Assembly (NCBI GenBank): GCA_963851385.1
Contig: CAWKPE010000011.1
Location: 1 to 64,000 of the forward strand
DNA from: CAWEFA01 sp963851385
GTDB lineage: Bacteria; Bacteroidota; Bacteroidia; Bacteroidales; DTGW01
Length of the DNA stretch: 64,000 bases
Direction: 5' to 3'
The translations under genes and the position numbers were made by a program. This document shows, piece after piece, positions 8,526 to 16,673 of this stretch. Numbering within the stretch: the first letter of the stretch is position 1; each line of letters starts with the position of its first letter. The notes under the pieces were generated by a model. That model searched no databases. It had not been told where the DNA came from and saw only the letters and a program-made list of their open reading frames with translations.

Positions 8526-8981
8526 TTATTTAAGAGAATTGATATCTATAACTTTTGGTTTTTGTCCTTCATGTTTGTGCTCAGAACCAACATATACATG
8601 AAGGTTTTTATTTATAGCATTTCCTAATATAGTTTTTGGCAACATACCTCTTACAGAAAGCTCAATAAGCGACGCAGGATTTTTTTCAAAAATATCTTTA
8701 GGAGTTCTTATAACTTGTCCTCCCTGATAACCAGTGTGAGTAAAATGTACTCGATTGGTCCATTTTTTACCAGTAAGCCTTATCTTTTCTGCATTTATCA
8801 CTATTACATTGTCGCCGCAATCAACATGAGGTGTATAATTGGTTTTATACTTACCTCTTAATAGTTTGGCAACTCTTGATGAGAATCTTCCCAAAGTTTG
8901 GTTCTGTGCATCGACAACCACCCATTCTTTTGTCACGGTTGCCTTATTTGCCGATATGGTTCTATAACTAAGCGTATTCAC
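8526..8981 (-). CDS. rplM: Large subunit ribosomal protein uL13
   Basis: uL13 of 151 residues, an early-assembly 50S protein. Key segments: WVVVDAQNQTLGRFSSRVAKLLRGK near residue 20, DCGDNVIVINAEKIRLTGKKW around 55-75, and RGMLPKTILG near 112. It is the first gene of the ribosomal transcript, with a promoter-like pair about 60-90 nt upstream. Confidence 0.97.
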   Translation of the reverse strand: MNTLSYRTISANKATVTKEWVVVDAQNQTLGRFSSRVAKLLRGKYKTNYTPHVDCGDNVIVINAEKIRLTGKKWTNRVHFTHTGYQGGQVIRTPKDIFEKNPASLIELSVRGMLPKTILGNAINKNLHVYVGSEHKHEGQKPKVIDINSLK

Positions 8982-9039
8982 TTTGCTAAGTTTTTAATTT
9001 ATATACAAATACGAACTTTTCATTTTAAAAAGTGGATTG

Positions 9040-9069
9040 CAAAAATACAATTATTTTTGATATTACAAA
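9040..9069 (-). promoter_or_regulatory. Bacteroidota-type promoter for rplM-rpsI-rpsB-tsf
   Basis: On the minus strand TTTG (9069-9066), an 18-nt spacer, and TATTTTTG (9047-9040) match the phylum consensus TTTG-N~19-TAnnTTTG. Predicted initiation near 9033 would leave a leader of about 50 nt before rplM. Confidence 0.65.
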
Positions 9070-9149
9070 TATCCTTACTTTAATTTATTTCAATATTATC
9101 TGACATATTGATATATTATTCTGTAGTTATATTAAGAGGTTTGATTAGA

Positions 9150-10259
9150 TCAATACCATTTATATATTTTCAGTCCGGCTATAAAAGTTGTAACACCAAT
9201 TCCTGAAAGTACTATTACTGATAGAAAAACTTCTTTCAAACCAGCTCCTTCAATAAAAATACTCCGGAGTCCATCTGCCAGCATAGTCAAAGGTAGAGCT
9301 TGGATGTAAGGTATAATAAGATCAGGGAAATTGTGATAGCTAAAGAAGATTCCTGAAAGAACAGTCATTGGCATTACGAGAGCATTTATCAATCCATTAC
9401 CAATATATGTGTTGGAAGTCCTTGAAGAAATAAGAATTGAAATACCTGTAAAGCAGAACATACCTGAAAGATAAAGTATTACCAAAACTATAAATCTGCC
9501 TTCAAGAGTAAAACCAAAATAGTAATAAGCAAAAGCAAAAAGAATTAAAGCTTCAAGAATATTAAGCATCAACCTTGCTATTAACTGGGCAAAGAGAAAG
9601 CTTGACTTTTTCATTGGTGTTGCTACCATCCTGCGAAGAAGTTTTTTGGAGCGCTTTTCAATGAGTGAGTAACTTACTCCCCACAAAGTCGACATCATGA
9701 GATCCATTGCTATCAAACCCGGAATTAAGAAGTCAATATAACGTGAACCTTTTTGAGTAAGGGGTTTGATTTCGGCCTCAGATTCACTCAATACACCTTT
9801 GTTGATAAAAGAAGAAAGCTGCATATAAGTGAGTTGTGCTTCGGTGCTGAATGGATCATAATGATATATGAGCTTCCCCTGTTTTTCTTCTATAATTAAT
9901 AAAACCGAACCGCTTTTCAAATGTTTTGTGGCATTCTCCCAGGTTGCAGGTATAAATCTGAGATTAGTGTATCCAATCTTTTCATTTCCAATTCTGATTG
10001 AATATTTTATCTCGTGATTATTTGACAAGGAATCTATTTTAGAATATTTACCTAATACCTCTCGAAATTGAGTATCGGGTTGGGTAATATTTTCTATAAA
10101 TGCTATATTTCTTTTTTGTTCAATTTTATGTGTAAAAGCAATGCCAAGTCCCCAAGCCATTGCAATAGGAAATACAAATGCCCAAAATAGAATTCCAGGT
10201 TCACGATAAAACTCTCTAAGTTGGATAAGAATAAGCTGTATGATGGGCCTTTTCATCAT
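9150..10259 (-). CDS. ABC-2 type transporter permease
   Basis: A 369-residue membrane subunit of an ABC exporter: one N-terminal helix (GILFWAFVFPIAMAWGLG, residues about 18-36), a large extracytoplasmic domain to about 175, then five predicted helices, with the ABC-2 signature GLIAMDLMMSTLWG and LPLTMLADGLRSIFI. It pairs with the ATP-binding subunit at 11237. Its start overlaps the stop of the ribokinase gene by 4 nt (ATGA), so its translation is coupled to that gene. The exported substrate is unknown. Confidence 0.9.
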   Translation of the reverse strand: MMKRPIIQLILIQLREFYREPGILFWAFVFPIAMAWGLGIAFTHKIEQKRNIAFIENITQPDTQFREVLGKYSKIDSLSNNHEIKYSIRIGNEKIGYTNLRFIPATWENATKHLKSGSVLLIIEEKQGKLIYHYDPFSTEAQLTYMQLSSFINKGVLSESEAEIKPLTQKGSRYIDFLIPGLIAMDLMMSTLWGVSYSLIEKRSKKLLRRMVATPMKKSSFLFAQLIARLMLNILEALILFAFAYYYFGFTLEGRFIVLVILYLSGMFCFTGISILISSRTSNTYIGNGLINALVMPMTVLSGIFFSYHNFPDLIIPYIQALPLTMLADGLRSIFIEGAGLKEVFLSVIVLSGIGVTTFIAGLKIYKWY

Positions 10260-11179
10260 TTCATTTTATCCAGAAAGTCTTCAATTTCAACTCGTTTTGG
10301 TGCAGATAATTGTGCACCGGGGCGGGTAACACAGATAGCGGCTGCTGCAGTAGCAAATTTAACGGCATTTTCAAATGATTTGTCTTCGGTAAGAGCTACC
10401 GCTAATGCACCGCAATATATATCACCTGCTGCTGTGGTATCTTTAGCTTCAACTTTAGGCGATTCCACAAGATAACGTTTACCCTCACAAGCAACATACG
10501 AACCACGATCTCCCAAAGTAATAATAAGATTCTTCAATCCTTTTTTTAGTATTACATCGGCTGCTTTTTCAATTCCTGCTGAACTTGATACTTTATTGCC
10601 ACTTAGTAATTCAGCTTCTGTTTCATTTACGACCAATAAATAGAGTTTGGCCAAATAAGAATCATCAATTGGGCGAGCAGGAGCAAGATTTAGAATTACC
10701 TTTTTATTTAATTTGTTGCTTAAATCAATGATATTTTCATTGGTCTCTTGAGGAATTTCACATTGCAACAAAATTATTTCAGCCTCTTTAATTGCGGGTA
10801 GTGCTTTTTCAATCATTGCAGAACTCAGATTTTCATTGGCTCCCGGTGCCACACCAATGCAATTACGTCCCTGGGAATCAATCATTATGAGAGCTGAACC
10901 TGTTGTTACACCGGTTTCAATAAATACATAATTTGTTTGAACGTTATCTTTAATAAAACTTTCCAGTAAAATTGATGAAAAATTATCATCACCTAGGCAA
11001 GTAACAAAGTAAACATTACCTCCACTACGTGCTGCTCCAACTGCCTGGTTTGCACCTTTGCCTCCAAAGGCCTGATAAAATTCACCATTTGTAACTGTCT
11101 CTCCCATTTTTGGCAAATGGTCGAGTTGCATTGTTATATCAATATTTGTACTACCTATCACTACTATTTTTTTGTTCAT
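10256..11179 (-). CDS. rbsK: Ribokinase-family (PfkB) sugar kinase
   Basis: A 307-residue PfkB-fold kinase that phosphorylates ribose or a similar sugar. It carries the N-terminal GSTNIDITMQLDHLPKMGET, the substrate-binding GGKGANQAVGAARSGG near residues 40-55, the anion-hole/catalytic motif DTTAAGDIYCGALAVAL near 246-262 (Asp is the general base) and a C-terminal ARPGAQ-like segment (VTRPGAQLSAP). No ribose transporter or isomerase lies nearby; it sits between the two ABC exporter subunits. Ribokinase proper is the best guess, since the whole protein resembles RbsK. Confidence 0.85.
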   Translation of the reverse strand: MNKKIVVIGSTNIDITMQLDHLPKMGETVTNGEFYQAFGGKGANQAVGAARSGGNVYFVTCLGDDNFSSILLESFIKDNVQTNYVFIETGVTTGSALIMIDSQGRNCIGVAPGANENLSSAMIEKALPAIKEAEIILLQCEIPQETNENIIDLSNKLNKKVILNLAPARPIDDSYLAKLYLLVVNETEAELLSGNKVSSSAGIEKAADVILKKGLKNLIITLGDRGSYVACEGKRYLVESPKVEAKDTTAAGDIYCGALAVALTEDKSFENAVKFATAAAAICVTRPGAQLSAPKRVEIEDFLDKMK

Positions 11180-11236
11180 GGTATTATGTTATTTGAAATT
11201 TTGTTCAATATATGAAAAAAGTTTGAATTGAAATTC

Positions 11237-12169
11237 TTATTGATCCAGTCTTCTGCCTGTCATCTCAACAAATAGATCATCCAGCGTCATTTTGCGGCAT
11301 ACAAGACTTTTTAATGTGAATCCATGCTCTTTCATTTTTGTTAAAAATGTTGGAAGTTGAGAGACAATGTCAAATACCAGTACTTTACCTGAACCTAATC
11401 TTGAATCGCATGATGTTTTTTGAAAACCGCTTTCATTCAGAAAATTCAGGTTTGATAATGGTTCATTTACTGAAAATTCAATGATTTCATAGCAGCCTTT
11501 TTGATCAAGCAACTGGTCAAGAGTTCCAATAGCGAGCATTTTACCATGATCAATAATAATTATGTTGTCACAAAGAAATTCTGCTTCTTCCATGTAATGT
11601 GTAGTGAGTATCATCGAGGTTTGATGTTGTTGCTTCAAGTTAAGAAGTATGTTCCAAATTTCTCTTCGTGCAGTAGGATCCAAACCGGTTGTAGGCTCAT
11701 CAAGCAGTAGCAACTGAGCGTTGTTCAACATGGCAATGCCTAATGCAAGTTTTTGCCTTTGCCCGCCGGAAAGATTTTCAACATAAGATTTTTTCTTTTC
11801 TGTAAGCTGGATTATTTCTAAAATTTCATTGCCTCTTGAAAAGGGCAGTCCATAAAAGCTTGAAAAGACATCAAGGGTTTCCTTTACAGTTGTTTTGTCA
11901 AAGAAATGCGTTTCCTGTAGCGAGATTCCTATGAATTTGTGTAAATCAGTTTCATTACCTGCCCAATGTTTCCCGTTAAGTAAAATTTCCCCTTTGTCTG
12001 GTTTTTGAATTCCTTCAACCATTTCTATCAATGTAGTTTTACCTGCCCCGTTTGGACCAAGAAGCGCCACAAATTCGCTTTTGCCAACTTCGAAGGTAAT
12101 ACCATCAACTGCTTTCACAGTTTTAAAGTGTTTAAATACTTCGTTAACTTTTAAGATAGTTTCGGACAT
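11237..12169 (-). CDS. ABC transporter ATP-binding protein
   Basis: A full nucleotide-binding subunit: Walker A LGPNGAGKTTL (about residues 38-48), Q-loop ISLQETHFF, signature LSGGQRQK, Walker B LLLLDEPTTGLDP, and the switch His in LTTHYMEEAE. The C-terminal 80 residues form the accessory domain seen in drug, antibiotic or lipid exporters. I chose the ATG at 12169 over a TTG four codons upstream. It lies 57 nt before the ribokinase and presumably works with the ABC-2 permease downstream. Confidence 0.93.
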   Translation of the reverse strand: MSETILKVNEVFKHFKTVKAVDGITFEVGKSEFVALLGPNGAGKTTLIEMVEGIQKPDKGEILLNGKHWAGNETDLHKFIGISLQETHFFDKTTVKETLDVFSSFYGLPFSRGNEILEIIQLTEKKKSYVENLSGGQRQKLALGIAMLNNAQLLLLDEPTTGLDPTARREIWNILLNLKQQHQTSMILTTHYMEEAEFLCDNIIIIDHGKMLAIGTLDQLLDQKGCYEIIEFSVNEPLSNLNFLNESGFQKTSCDSRLGSGKVLVFDIVSQLPTFLTKMKEHGFTLKSLVCRKMTLDDLFVEMTGRRLDQ

Positions 12170-12221
12170 TATTAAAATCAATATGAATTAAATAATTTAC
12201 ATTCCTTTTTTTGCTAATTTA

Positions 12222-12851
12222 TTATTTCTCTCCAACCTGAACTTTTTGATGTGTATTGATTTTTTCACAAGCTATGTATTTTAGTCCTGCGTAGACAAAC
12301 AATTTCTTAAATTCATTTGTGCTATATAACTTCACATGATATGGTTCTATTAATTTAATAACCTTATCTATTAACTTAATAATCCAGGAATCAGCAGTCG
12401 GATCAAGCAGATAAATTCTGCCGCCAGTCTTAAGTAATCGGTGCATTTCTTTAAGGGCCTTATCCGGATGCAAATAATGATGAAAGGAATTTGTACAAAT
12501 GATGATATCAAATAAATTGTTCTCTAGAGGAATTGACTCTGCATTACATACTATAAAATGGAAATTCGCTTTATCTTTAAAATTCTCTTTTGCTTTTTCA
12601 ATCATTTTAAGCGATAAGTCAATACCATAAAAAGAACCTTTCTCATCAACTGATTTTGCAGCCTGACCTAATGCCCAACCGGTTCCGCAACCAATATCAA
12701 GAAAATTCATATTTTCTTTAAGATTTAATATAGAAATTACACCGGCCTGTGCCTTCCTTAAATAATCATTTCTCCGGCCTTTGCTATCTGCTGATTTTGC
12801 CCATCTATCCCATTTTGCTTTGTTTAATTGGATGTGTTTTGCTTCATTCAT
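12222..12851 (-). CDS. Class I SAM-dependent methyltransferase (UbiE-like fold)
   Basis: A 209-residue Rossmann methyltransferase. SAM-binding motif I is LDIGCGTGWALGQAA near residues 50-64, followed by the acidic YGIDLSLKMIEKA and the DIIICTNSFHHY motif near 115. LKTGGRIYLLDPT is the usual post-motif loop. The acceptor is unknown. It lies 52 nt upstream of the ABC ATPase on the same strand and may be co-transcribed. Confidence 0.85.
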   Translation of the reverse strand: MNEAKHIQLNKAKWDRWAKSADSKGRRNDYLRKAQAGVISILNLKENMNFLDIGCGTGWALGQAAKSVDEKGSFYGIDLSLKMIEKAKENFKDKANFHFIVCNAESIPLENNLFDIIICTNSFHHYLHPDKALKEMHRLLKTGGRIYLLDPTADSWIIKLIDKVIKLIEPYHVKLYSTNEFKKLFVYAGLKYIACEKINTHQKVQVGEK

Positions 12852-12920
12852 TATTAAATAATTTTTTATGTCAATTTACAGAGTCTGCCTTCTAAAATAT
12901 CAATATTCTAATTAAACAGT

Positions 12921-13043
12921 CAATGTCGTTTAGTTAAGCAGTTTTATATCATTGGTCATACTTCGACAAGCTCAGTATGACCTCATTTTATTGTCACCCT
13001 GAGCTTGTCGAAGGGTGTTTCGTTCCTTAATTAAACGACATTG
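12921..13043. mobile_element. 123-bp MITE-like element, copy A (two REP-like palindromes inside inverted repeats)
   Basis: It starts CAATGTCGTTTAGTTAAG and its reverse complement starts CAATGTCGTTTAATTAAG, so the terminal inverted repeats are 18 bp with one mismatch. Two palindromes with the core TTCGACAAGCTCAG lie inside (12955-12983 and about 12994-13018). The perfect 10-bp direct repeat ATTAAACAGT flanks it at 12911-12920 and 13044-13053, as expected of a target duplication. There is no coding capacity. It is the inverse orientation of copy B at 27265, differing at about 4 of 123 positions. It lies in the 345-bp gap between the methyltransferase and rtcB; the rest of that gap holds nothing I can recognise. 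Confidence 0.85.
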
Positions 13044-13196
13044 ATTAAACAGTCATTAAACTTCTTTGTTTCACTTATTAAACGAAGAGTGACACGATAA
13101 AATTCTTTAAAGGTTAAATTTGCTAAAATTTCTATAATATCCAAAGAAAAAATCGGTAATAGTGATTTAAAATCCCTGGGAATTAAGGAAATTGGT

Positions 13197-14594
13197 TTGT
13201 TAAAGCTTTTTGGCAGGACAGCTAAAAAGTTGCATGAATACCGTCAGCTAAAAAAAACGGAAATTCTTAATATTTACAAGAAACTTTTAACTAATTCAGA
13301 ATCTTTTTTGGACGCTGAAAATGAATTAAGTCAACTGGTGGTTGCATTAATTGATTACAGGAATAATAAAAATAGAAGTGATTTTCTTGGTCAAAAATTT
13401 GAATTGCGTACAGCACCTCTTGATTTTAAAATTTATGGCAGGGAACAAATTGAAATCGATGCCCTGAAGCAAATGCAAATTGCCATGAGATTACCGGTTT
13501 CCGAAGCTGGTGCTCTAATGCCTGATGCACATACTGGATATGGACTTCCAATAGGTGGTGTTCTTGCAACTCAAAGCAATGTTGTTATTCCTTATGCCGT
13601 TGGTGTTGACATAGCTTGTAGAATGTGCCTGACAATATATGATTTGCCTTCTATCGAAGTGGATAGGCAAAAAGAAAATCTTGTATCTGCGATTGCTGAA
13701 TGTACTATATTTGGCGTAGGAGAAAAATGCAACAACCATTTTGACACTTCTATATTCGATATTCCAGAATGGCACGAAACTAAGATAATACGGCAGTACC
13801 GCGACATTGCATACAGCCAATTAGGAACATCTGGTGCAGGAAATCATTTTGTCGAATGGGGCATTCTGAGCATAAACGAACCAGATAATGATCTTAATAT
13901 TCCACAGGGTAATTATGTAGCTTTGCTTTCGCATTCAGGATCGCGAGGTTTTGGCAGTGAAATAGCATCATACTATTCAAAAGTTGCAATGCAGCAAACC
14001 AAACTTCCACAGGAAGCAAAACACCTTGCATGGTTAGGTCTTGAGAGCGAAGAAGGACAGGAATACTGGAAAGCTATGAATCTGGCTGGAAAGTATGCAT
14101 CTGCCAACCATCACGAAATACATAATAAAATAAAAAAATTCCTGGGGCTTGTTCCATTACTGACTTTGGAAAACCATCACAATTTTGCTTGGAAGGAAAA
14201 GTTGCCGGATGGGAGAGAAGTTATTATTCATCGAAAAGGTGCTACACCTGCCGGTTTTGGTAATATTGGAATAATCCCAGGTTCAATGACGTTGCCCGGC
14301 TATCTTGTCAAAGGTAAAGGAAATCCTGAATCGATAAATTCAGCGTCTCATGGTGCAGGCCGAGTGATGTCGCGAAATCAGGCTTATAAAAATTATTCAA
14401 AAGATGACATGCTAAGGCAACTTAATAAATTTAAAGTTAAGCTTATCGGCGGCGACATTGACGAAGCCCCAATGGTTTATAAGAATATTGAAAGCGTTAT
14501 GAACGCCCAAAGAGAGCTTGTAGAAATACTTGCAAAATTCACTCCTAAAATTGTTCGCATGGCAGAACCAGACAGAAGGAGGAAGAAAAGATAA
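13197..14594 (+). CDS. rtcB: RtcB-family RNA ligase
   Basis: RtcB joins RNA 3'-phosphate (or 2',3'-cyclic phosphate) to 5'-OH ends with GTP and Mn2+. The 465 residues show the family's metal and guanylation motifs: PDAHTGYGLPIGGVLAT (about 105-121), GVDIACRM with the metal Cys, GTSGAGNHFVEWG, HSGSRGFG, ENHHNFAW, HRKGATPA and SASHGAGR, whose His is the GMP-accepting residue. The TTG at 13197 is the first standard start, but the frame stays open to 13101 and the upstream residues (GNSDLKSLGIKEIG) resemble the normal N-terminus of the family. The true start may therefore be a non-standard codon upstream, or the assembly is wrong there. No RtcA or archease is adjacent. Confidence 0.92.
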   Translation: MLKLFGRTAKKLHEYRQLKKTEILNIYKKLLTNSESFLDAENELSQLVVALIDYRNNKNRSDFLGQKFELRTAPLDFKIYGREQIEIDALKQMQIAMRLPVSEAGALMPDAHTGYGLPIGGVLATQSNVVIPYAVGVDIACRMCLTIYDLPSIEVDRQKENLVSAIAECTIFGVGEKCNNHFDTSIFDIPEWHETKIIRQYRDIAYSQLGTSGAGNHFVEWGILSINEPDNDLNIPQGNYVALLSHSGSRGFGSEIASYYSKVAMQQTKLPQEAKHLAWLGLESEEGQEYWKAMNLAGKYASANHHEIHNKIKKFLGLVPLLTLENHHNFAWKEKLPDGREVIIHRKGATPAGFGNIGIIPGSMTLPGYLVKGKGNPESINSASHGAGRVMSRNQAYKNYSKDDMLRQLNKFKVKLIGGDIDEAPMVYKNIESVMNAQRELVEILAKFTPKIVRMAEPDRRRKKR

Positions 14595-14768
14595 TTAAAA
14601 AATTGCCTGCAATCTTCAATTTATTTTTGTAATAAAAGAAATTAGTGATTTGTATTTTCATTTTTCATTTGTCCCCAAATTTTTAATTTTCATCAATTAA
14701 AAGATTGCTATCGTCACAAATAATTAACTATTTATGTCAGGAACGTATATAGAATTGATAACATCATT

Positions 14769-15041
14769 ATGACAAAACCATATATTATGAATTCCTGTGA
14801 ATATCTTCGTAAATGCCTCTATGGCAGCCAGGTTTTTAAAGGCAACGAACAGATAATTGGCATATATAAAAAGCTTTTCTGCGAAGCCGGTGAACCTAAA
14901 ATTGCATCCTGCAAAAGATACCAGGTTATGAAAGAATCTGGCATTTGTCCCTCTCACATACTTCCAAATACTATGTCTTCAGTTGAAAGTATTATTGGAA
15001 AGGCACAAAAAGAGAATAAAAGTAGTTTTGCTCGTTTATAG
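14769..15041 (+). CDS. Small Cys-containing protein of unknown function
   Basis: A 90-residue protein with spaced cysteines: NSCEYLRKCLYG (residues 8-19), LFCEAGEPKIASCKRYQV (about 46-63) and GICPSHILPN (about 68-77). The pattern CxxxxxCL...C...C.RY...CP..L.PN resembles short Cys proteins found in many bacteria, where the Cys may bind a metal or Fe-S cluster; the role is unknown. A strong terminator follows 30 nt after the stop, which supports expression. The first 3 residues could be trimmed to a later Met. Confidence 0.6.
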   Translation: MTKPYIMNSCEYLRKCLYGSQVFKGNEQIIGIYKKLFCEAGEPKIASCKRYQVMKESGICPSHILPNTMSSVESIIGKAQKENKSSFARL

Positions 15042-15071
15042 TTAGTTAAGTTGTTGTTAGTACTGGTACAG

Positions 15072-15110
15072 GGCCGATGTTGAATTTATTAATTCACATT
15101 GGCCTTTTTT
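15072..15110 (+). terminator. Intrinsic terminator after the Cys-containing small gene
   Basis: The stem GGCCGATGTTGAATT pairs with AATTCACATTGGCC (one bulge and one G:T) around a short TATT loop, followed by six T. It ends the plus-strand unit at 14769 and separates it from the convergent nuclease gene. Confidence 0.85.
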
Positions 15111-15188
15111 CTATGCTGGCTAGATATTGGTTATTGGCTGAAATATAAAAGAACTTCATATTTTGAGATATACTTTCGAAAAGAATAT

Positions 15189-15677
15189 CTAGACAAATGT
15201 ATTATTTGCCCAAGTAAAAAAATCGACTAAATTAAAAATCATAATTTTTTTATTTTTGTTCTTTTCAGTAGTGTATTTTTTTTGTTTAACAGCATCTTTC
15301 AACCATTTTATAGCACCTGCTTTCCAACCCGAATCATCAATTAAAATAATAATTGTATTTTCTGGCATTGCTTCTATCGTGTTCAAATACAAATGAGGCA
15401 ATTTCTCATCAACTGAACCTGAAACTTGTTGCCATTTGCATTCAATTCGAATTTGCAAATTATATTTTTCTGATAGCAGCAAGAATTCAGTATTTCCATT
15501 ATGTTCGTAAATAGTTTTAAAAGGGACATTCTCTAAAAGCAATTCTTTTCCATAATTAGCAGGATTTTTCAACCATTCATGATATTTAATAAGTTGAAAT
15601 CCTTTACCGGTAATTACAGTTTTTAAAGCACCTTCCAATTGATTACCAGTAATATTTCCTTTTGTGCCTTTTTCCAT
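15189..15677 (-). CDS. PD-(D/E)XK nuclease, putative restriction partner of the adjacent methylase
   Basis: A 162-residue protein. Residues 9-30 form a helix with a conserved Glu (QLEGALKTVITGKGFQLI), followed by NTEFLLLSEKYNLQIRIECKWQ (about 57-78), in which IECKW supplies the E-x-K of the nuclease core, and then GSVDEKLPHLYLN. This pattern is typical of the PD-(D/E)XK proteins found beside adenine methylases. It starts 2 nt after the methylase stop, so the pair is translationally coupled and reads as a small type II restriction-modification unit. The recognition site is unknown; a solitary repair or Holliday-type nuclease is less likely. Confidence 0.75.
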   Translation of the reverse strand: MEKGTKGNITGNQLEGALKTVITGKGFQLIKYHEWLKNPANYGKELLLENVPFKTIYEHNGNTEFLLLSEKYNLQIRIECKWQQVSGSVDEKLPHLYLNTIEAMPENTIIILIDDSGWKAGAIKWLKDAVKQKKYTTEKNKNKKIMIFNLVDFFTWANNTFV

Positions 15678-15679
15678 AG

Positions 15680-16633
15680 TTATATGATATAGTTAGTCAC
15701 TACTATTTCATTTATTGCCCCACGCTTTGAACAGTTTGAATTAATTATTCTTTTTGCAGGTATCCTGATAATATTAAAATCACTATAAATTTCATCAAAA
15801 AAGTTATCAGAAGGATTATTGTTTTTCGGATCAGAGTTACTCAACATAACTTTTGCTCCTTCCTTATCAAGTAAAGAAAAAACTTGCGAGAGTTTGATCT
15901 GATCATCATCAGTAAAATTACATTTACTGTACGAAGTAAAGCTGGATGTTTTACTAATTGGTCTATAAGGAGGATCAAAATAAACGAAGGAATTACTTTT
16001 CAAATCGCTAACAATATCGGTAAAATCAGCTTTTTTTATTTCGGCAATATCCAGAACTTTATTAACGGCTAATAAATTATCAGTATCCAAAATTCTGGGA
16101 TTTTCATAATCTCCAATGGGTGAATTAAATTCACCTTTTGAATTAACACGAAACAATCCATTGAAACAGGTCCTGTTTAAGAATATTACCTGGGCAGCCC
16201 TGGGAATACAGTTTTCAGAATATTTGTTATAATCAATATTAAACCGCTGAAGGTTATAATTCATCCGTTGCTCATAGAAATATTGCTTCTGCTGAGTTTT
16301 ATTTAGCTTAGTAAAGACTTTACTAAATTGACTTAAAAACTCTATCAATTTATGAACGTCTTTCTGAACAACTCTATATGTTAGTATCAACTCTTCATTA
16401 ATATCATAAAGATACGCGCTCCTAATTTCATAATTTCTGACCATATCAAAGAACACAGCACCACTACCTAAAAAAGGTTCAAAGTATGTTTTAATTTTTT
16501 TTTTCTTTAATTGCTTTGGATAAAGTTCCCGGAATTTTGGTAATAATTGCCTTTTGCCACCGGCCCATTTTAAGAAGGGTTTTGCTTCACTGGTATAAAT
16601 TTTGTCGAGAAATTTTTCTTTTATTCTTTGAAT
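15680..16633 (-). CDS. Dam-family DNA adenine-N6 methyltransferase (5' end uncertain, likely frameshift)
   Basis: A methyltransferase of the alpha (Dam) class. N-terminal KPFLKWAGGKRQLLPKFREL, SAM motif I FEPFLGSGAVFFD and catalytic motif IV YFDPPYRP are all in one frame, with the C-terminal target-recognition part to INEIVVTNYI. That frame is open to 16633 with no standard start upstream of the SAM motif. The apparent GTG at 16456 would delete motif I and cannot be right. An ATG at 16637 begins MNSKNKR in another frame and joins this frame if one A is removed from the A5 run near 16614-16620. A run of ten A lies in the coding strand (complement of 16495-16504). It is coupled to the nuclease gene 2 nt downstream. 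Confidence 0.8.
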   Translation of the reverse strand: MQRIKEKFLDKIYTSEAKPFLKWAGGKRQLLPKFRELYPKQLKKKKIKTYFEPFLGSGAVFFDMVRNYEIRSAYLYDINEELILTYRVVQKDVHKLIEFLSQFSKVFTKLNKTQQKQYFYEQRMNYNLQRFNIDYNKYSENCIPRAAQVIFLNRTCFNGLFRVNSKGEFNSPIGDYENPRILDTDNLLAVNKVLDIAEIKKADFTDIVSDLKSNSFVYFDPPYRPISKTSSFTSYSKCNFTDDDQIKLSQVFSLLDKEGAKVMLSNSDPKNNNPSDNFFDEIYSDFNIIRIPAKRIINSNCSKRGAINEIVVTNYII

Positions 16634-16673
16634 TCATTTATGAAAGACTTCTATGCCAAAGATAATCCATTTA

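Noticed and set aside
16456..16458. GTG at 16456 as the start of the adenine methylase
   Set aside because: It would remove the SAM-binding motif EPFLGSG, which is present in frame upstream.
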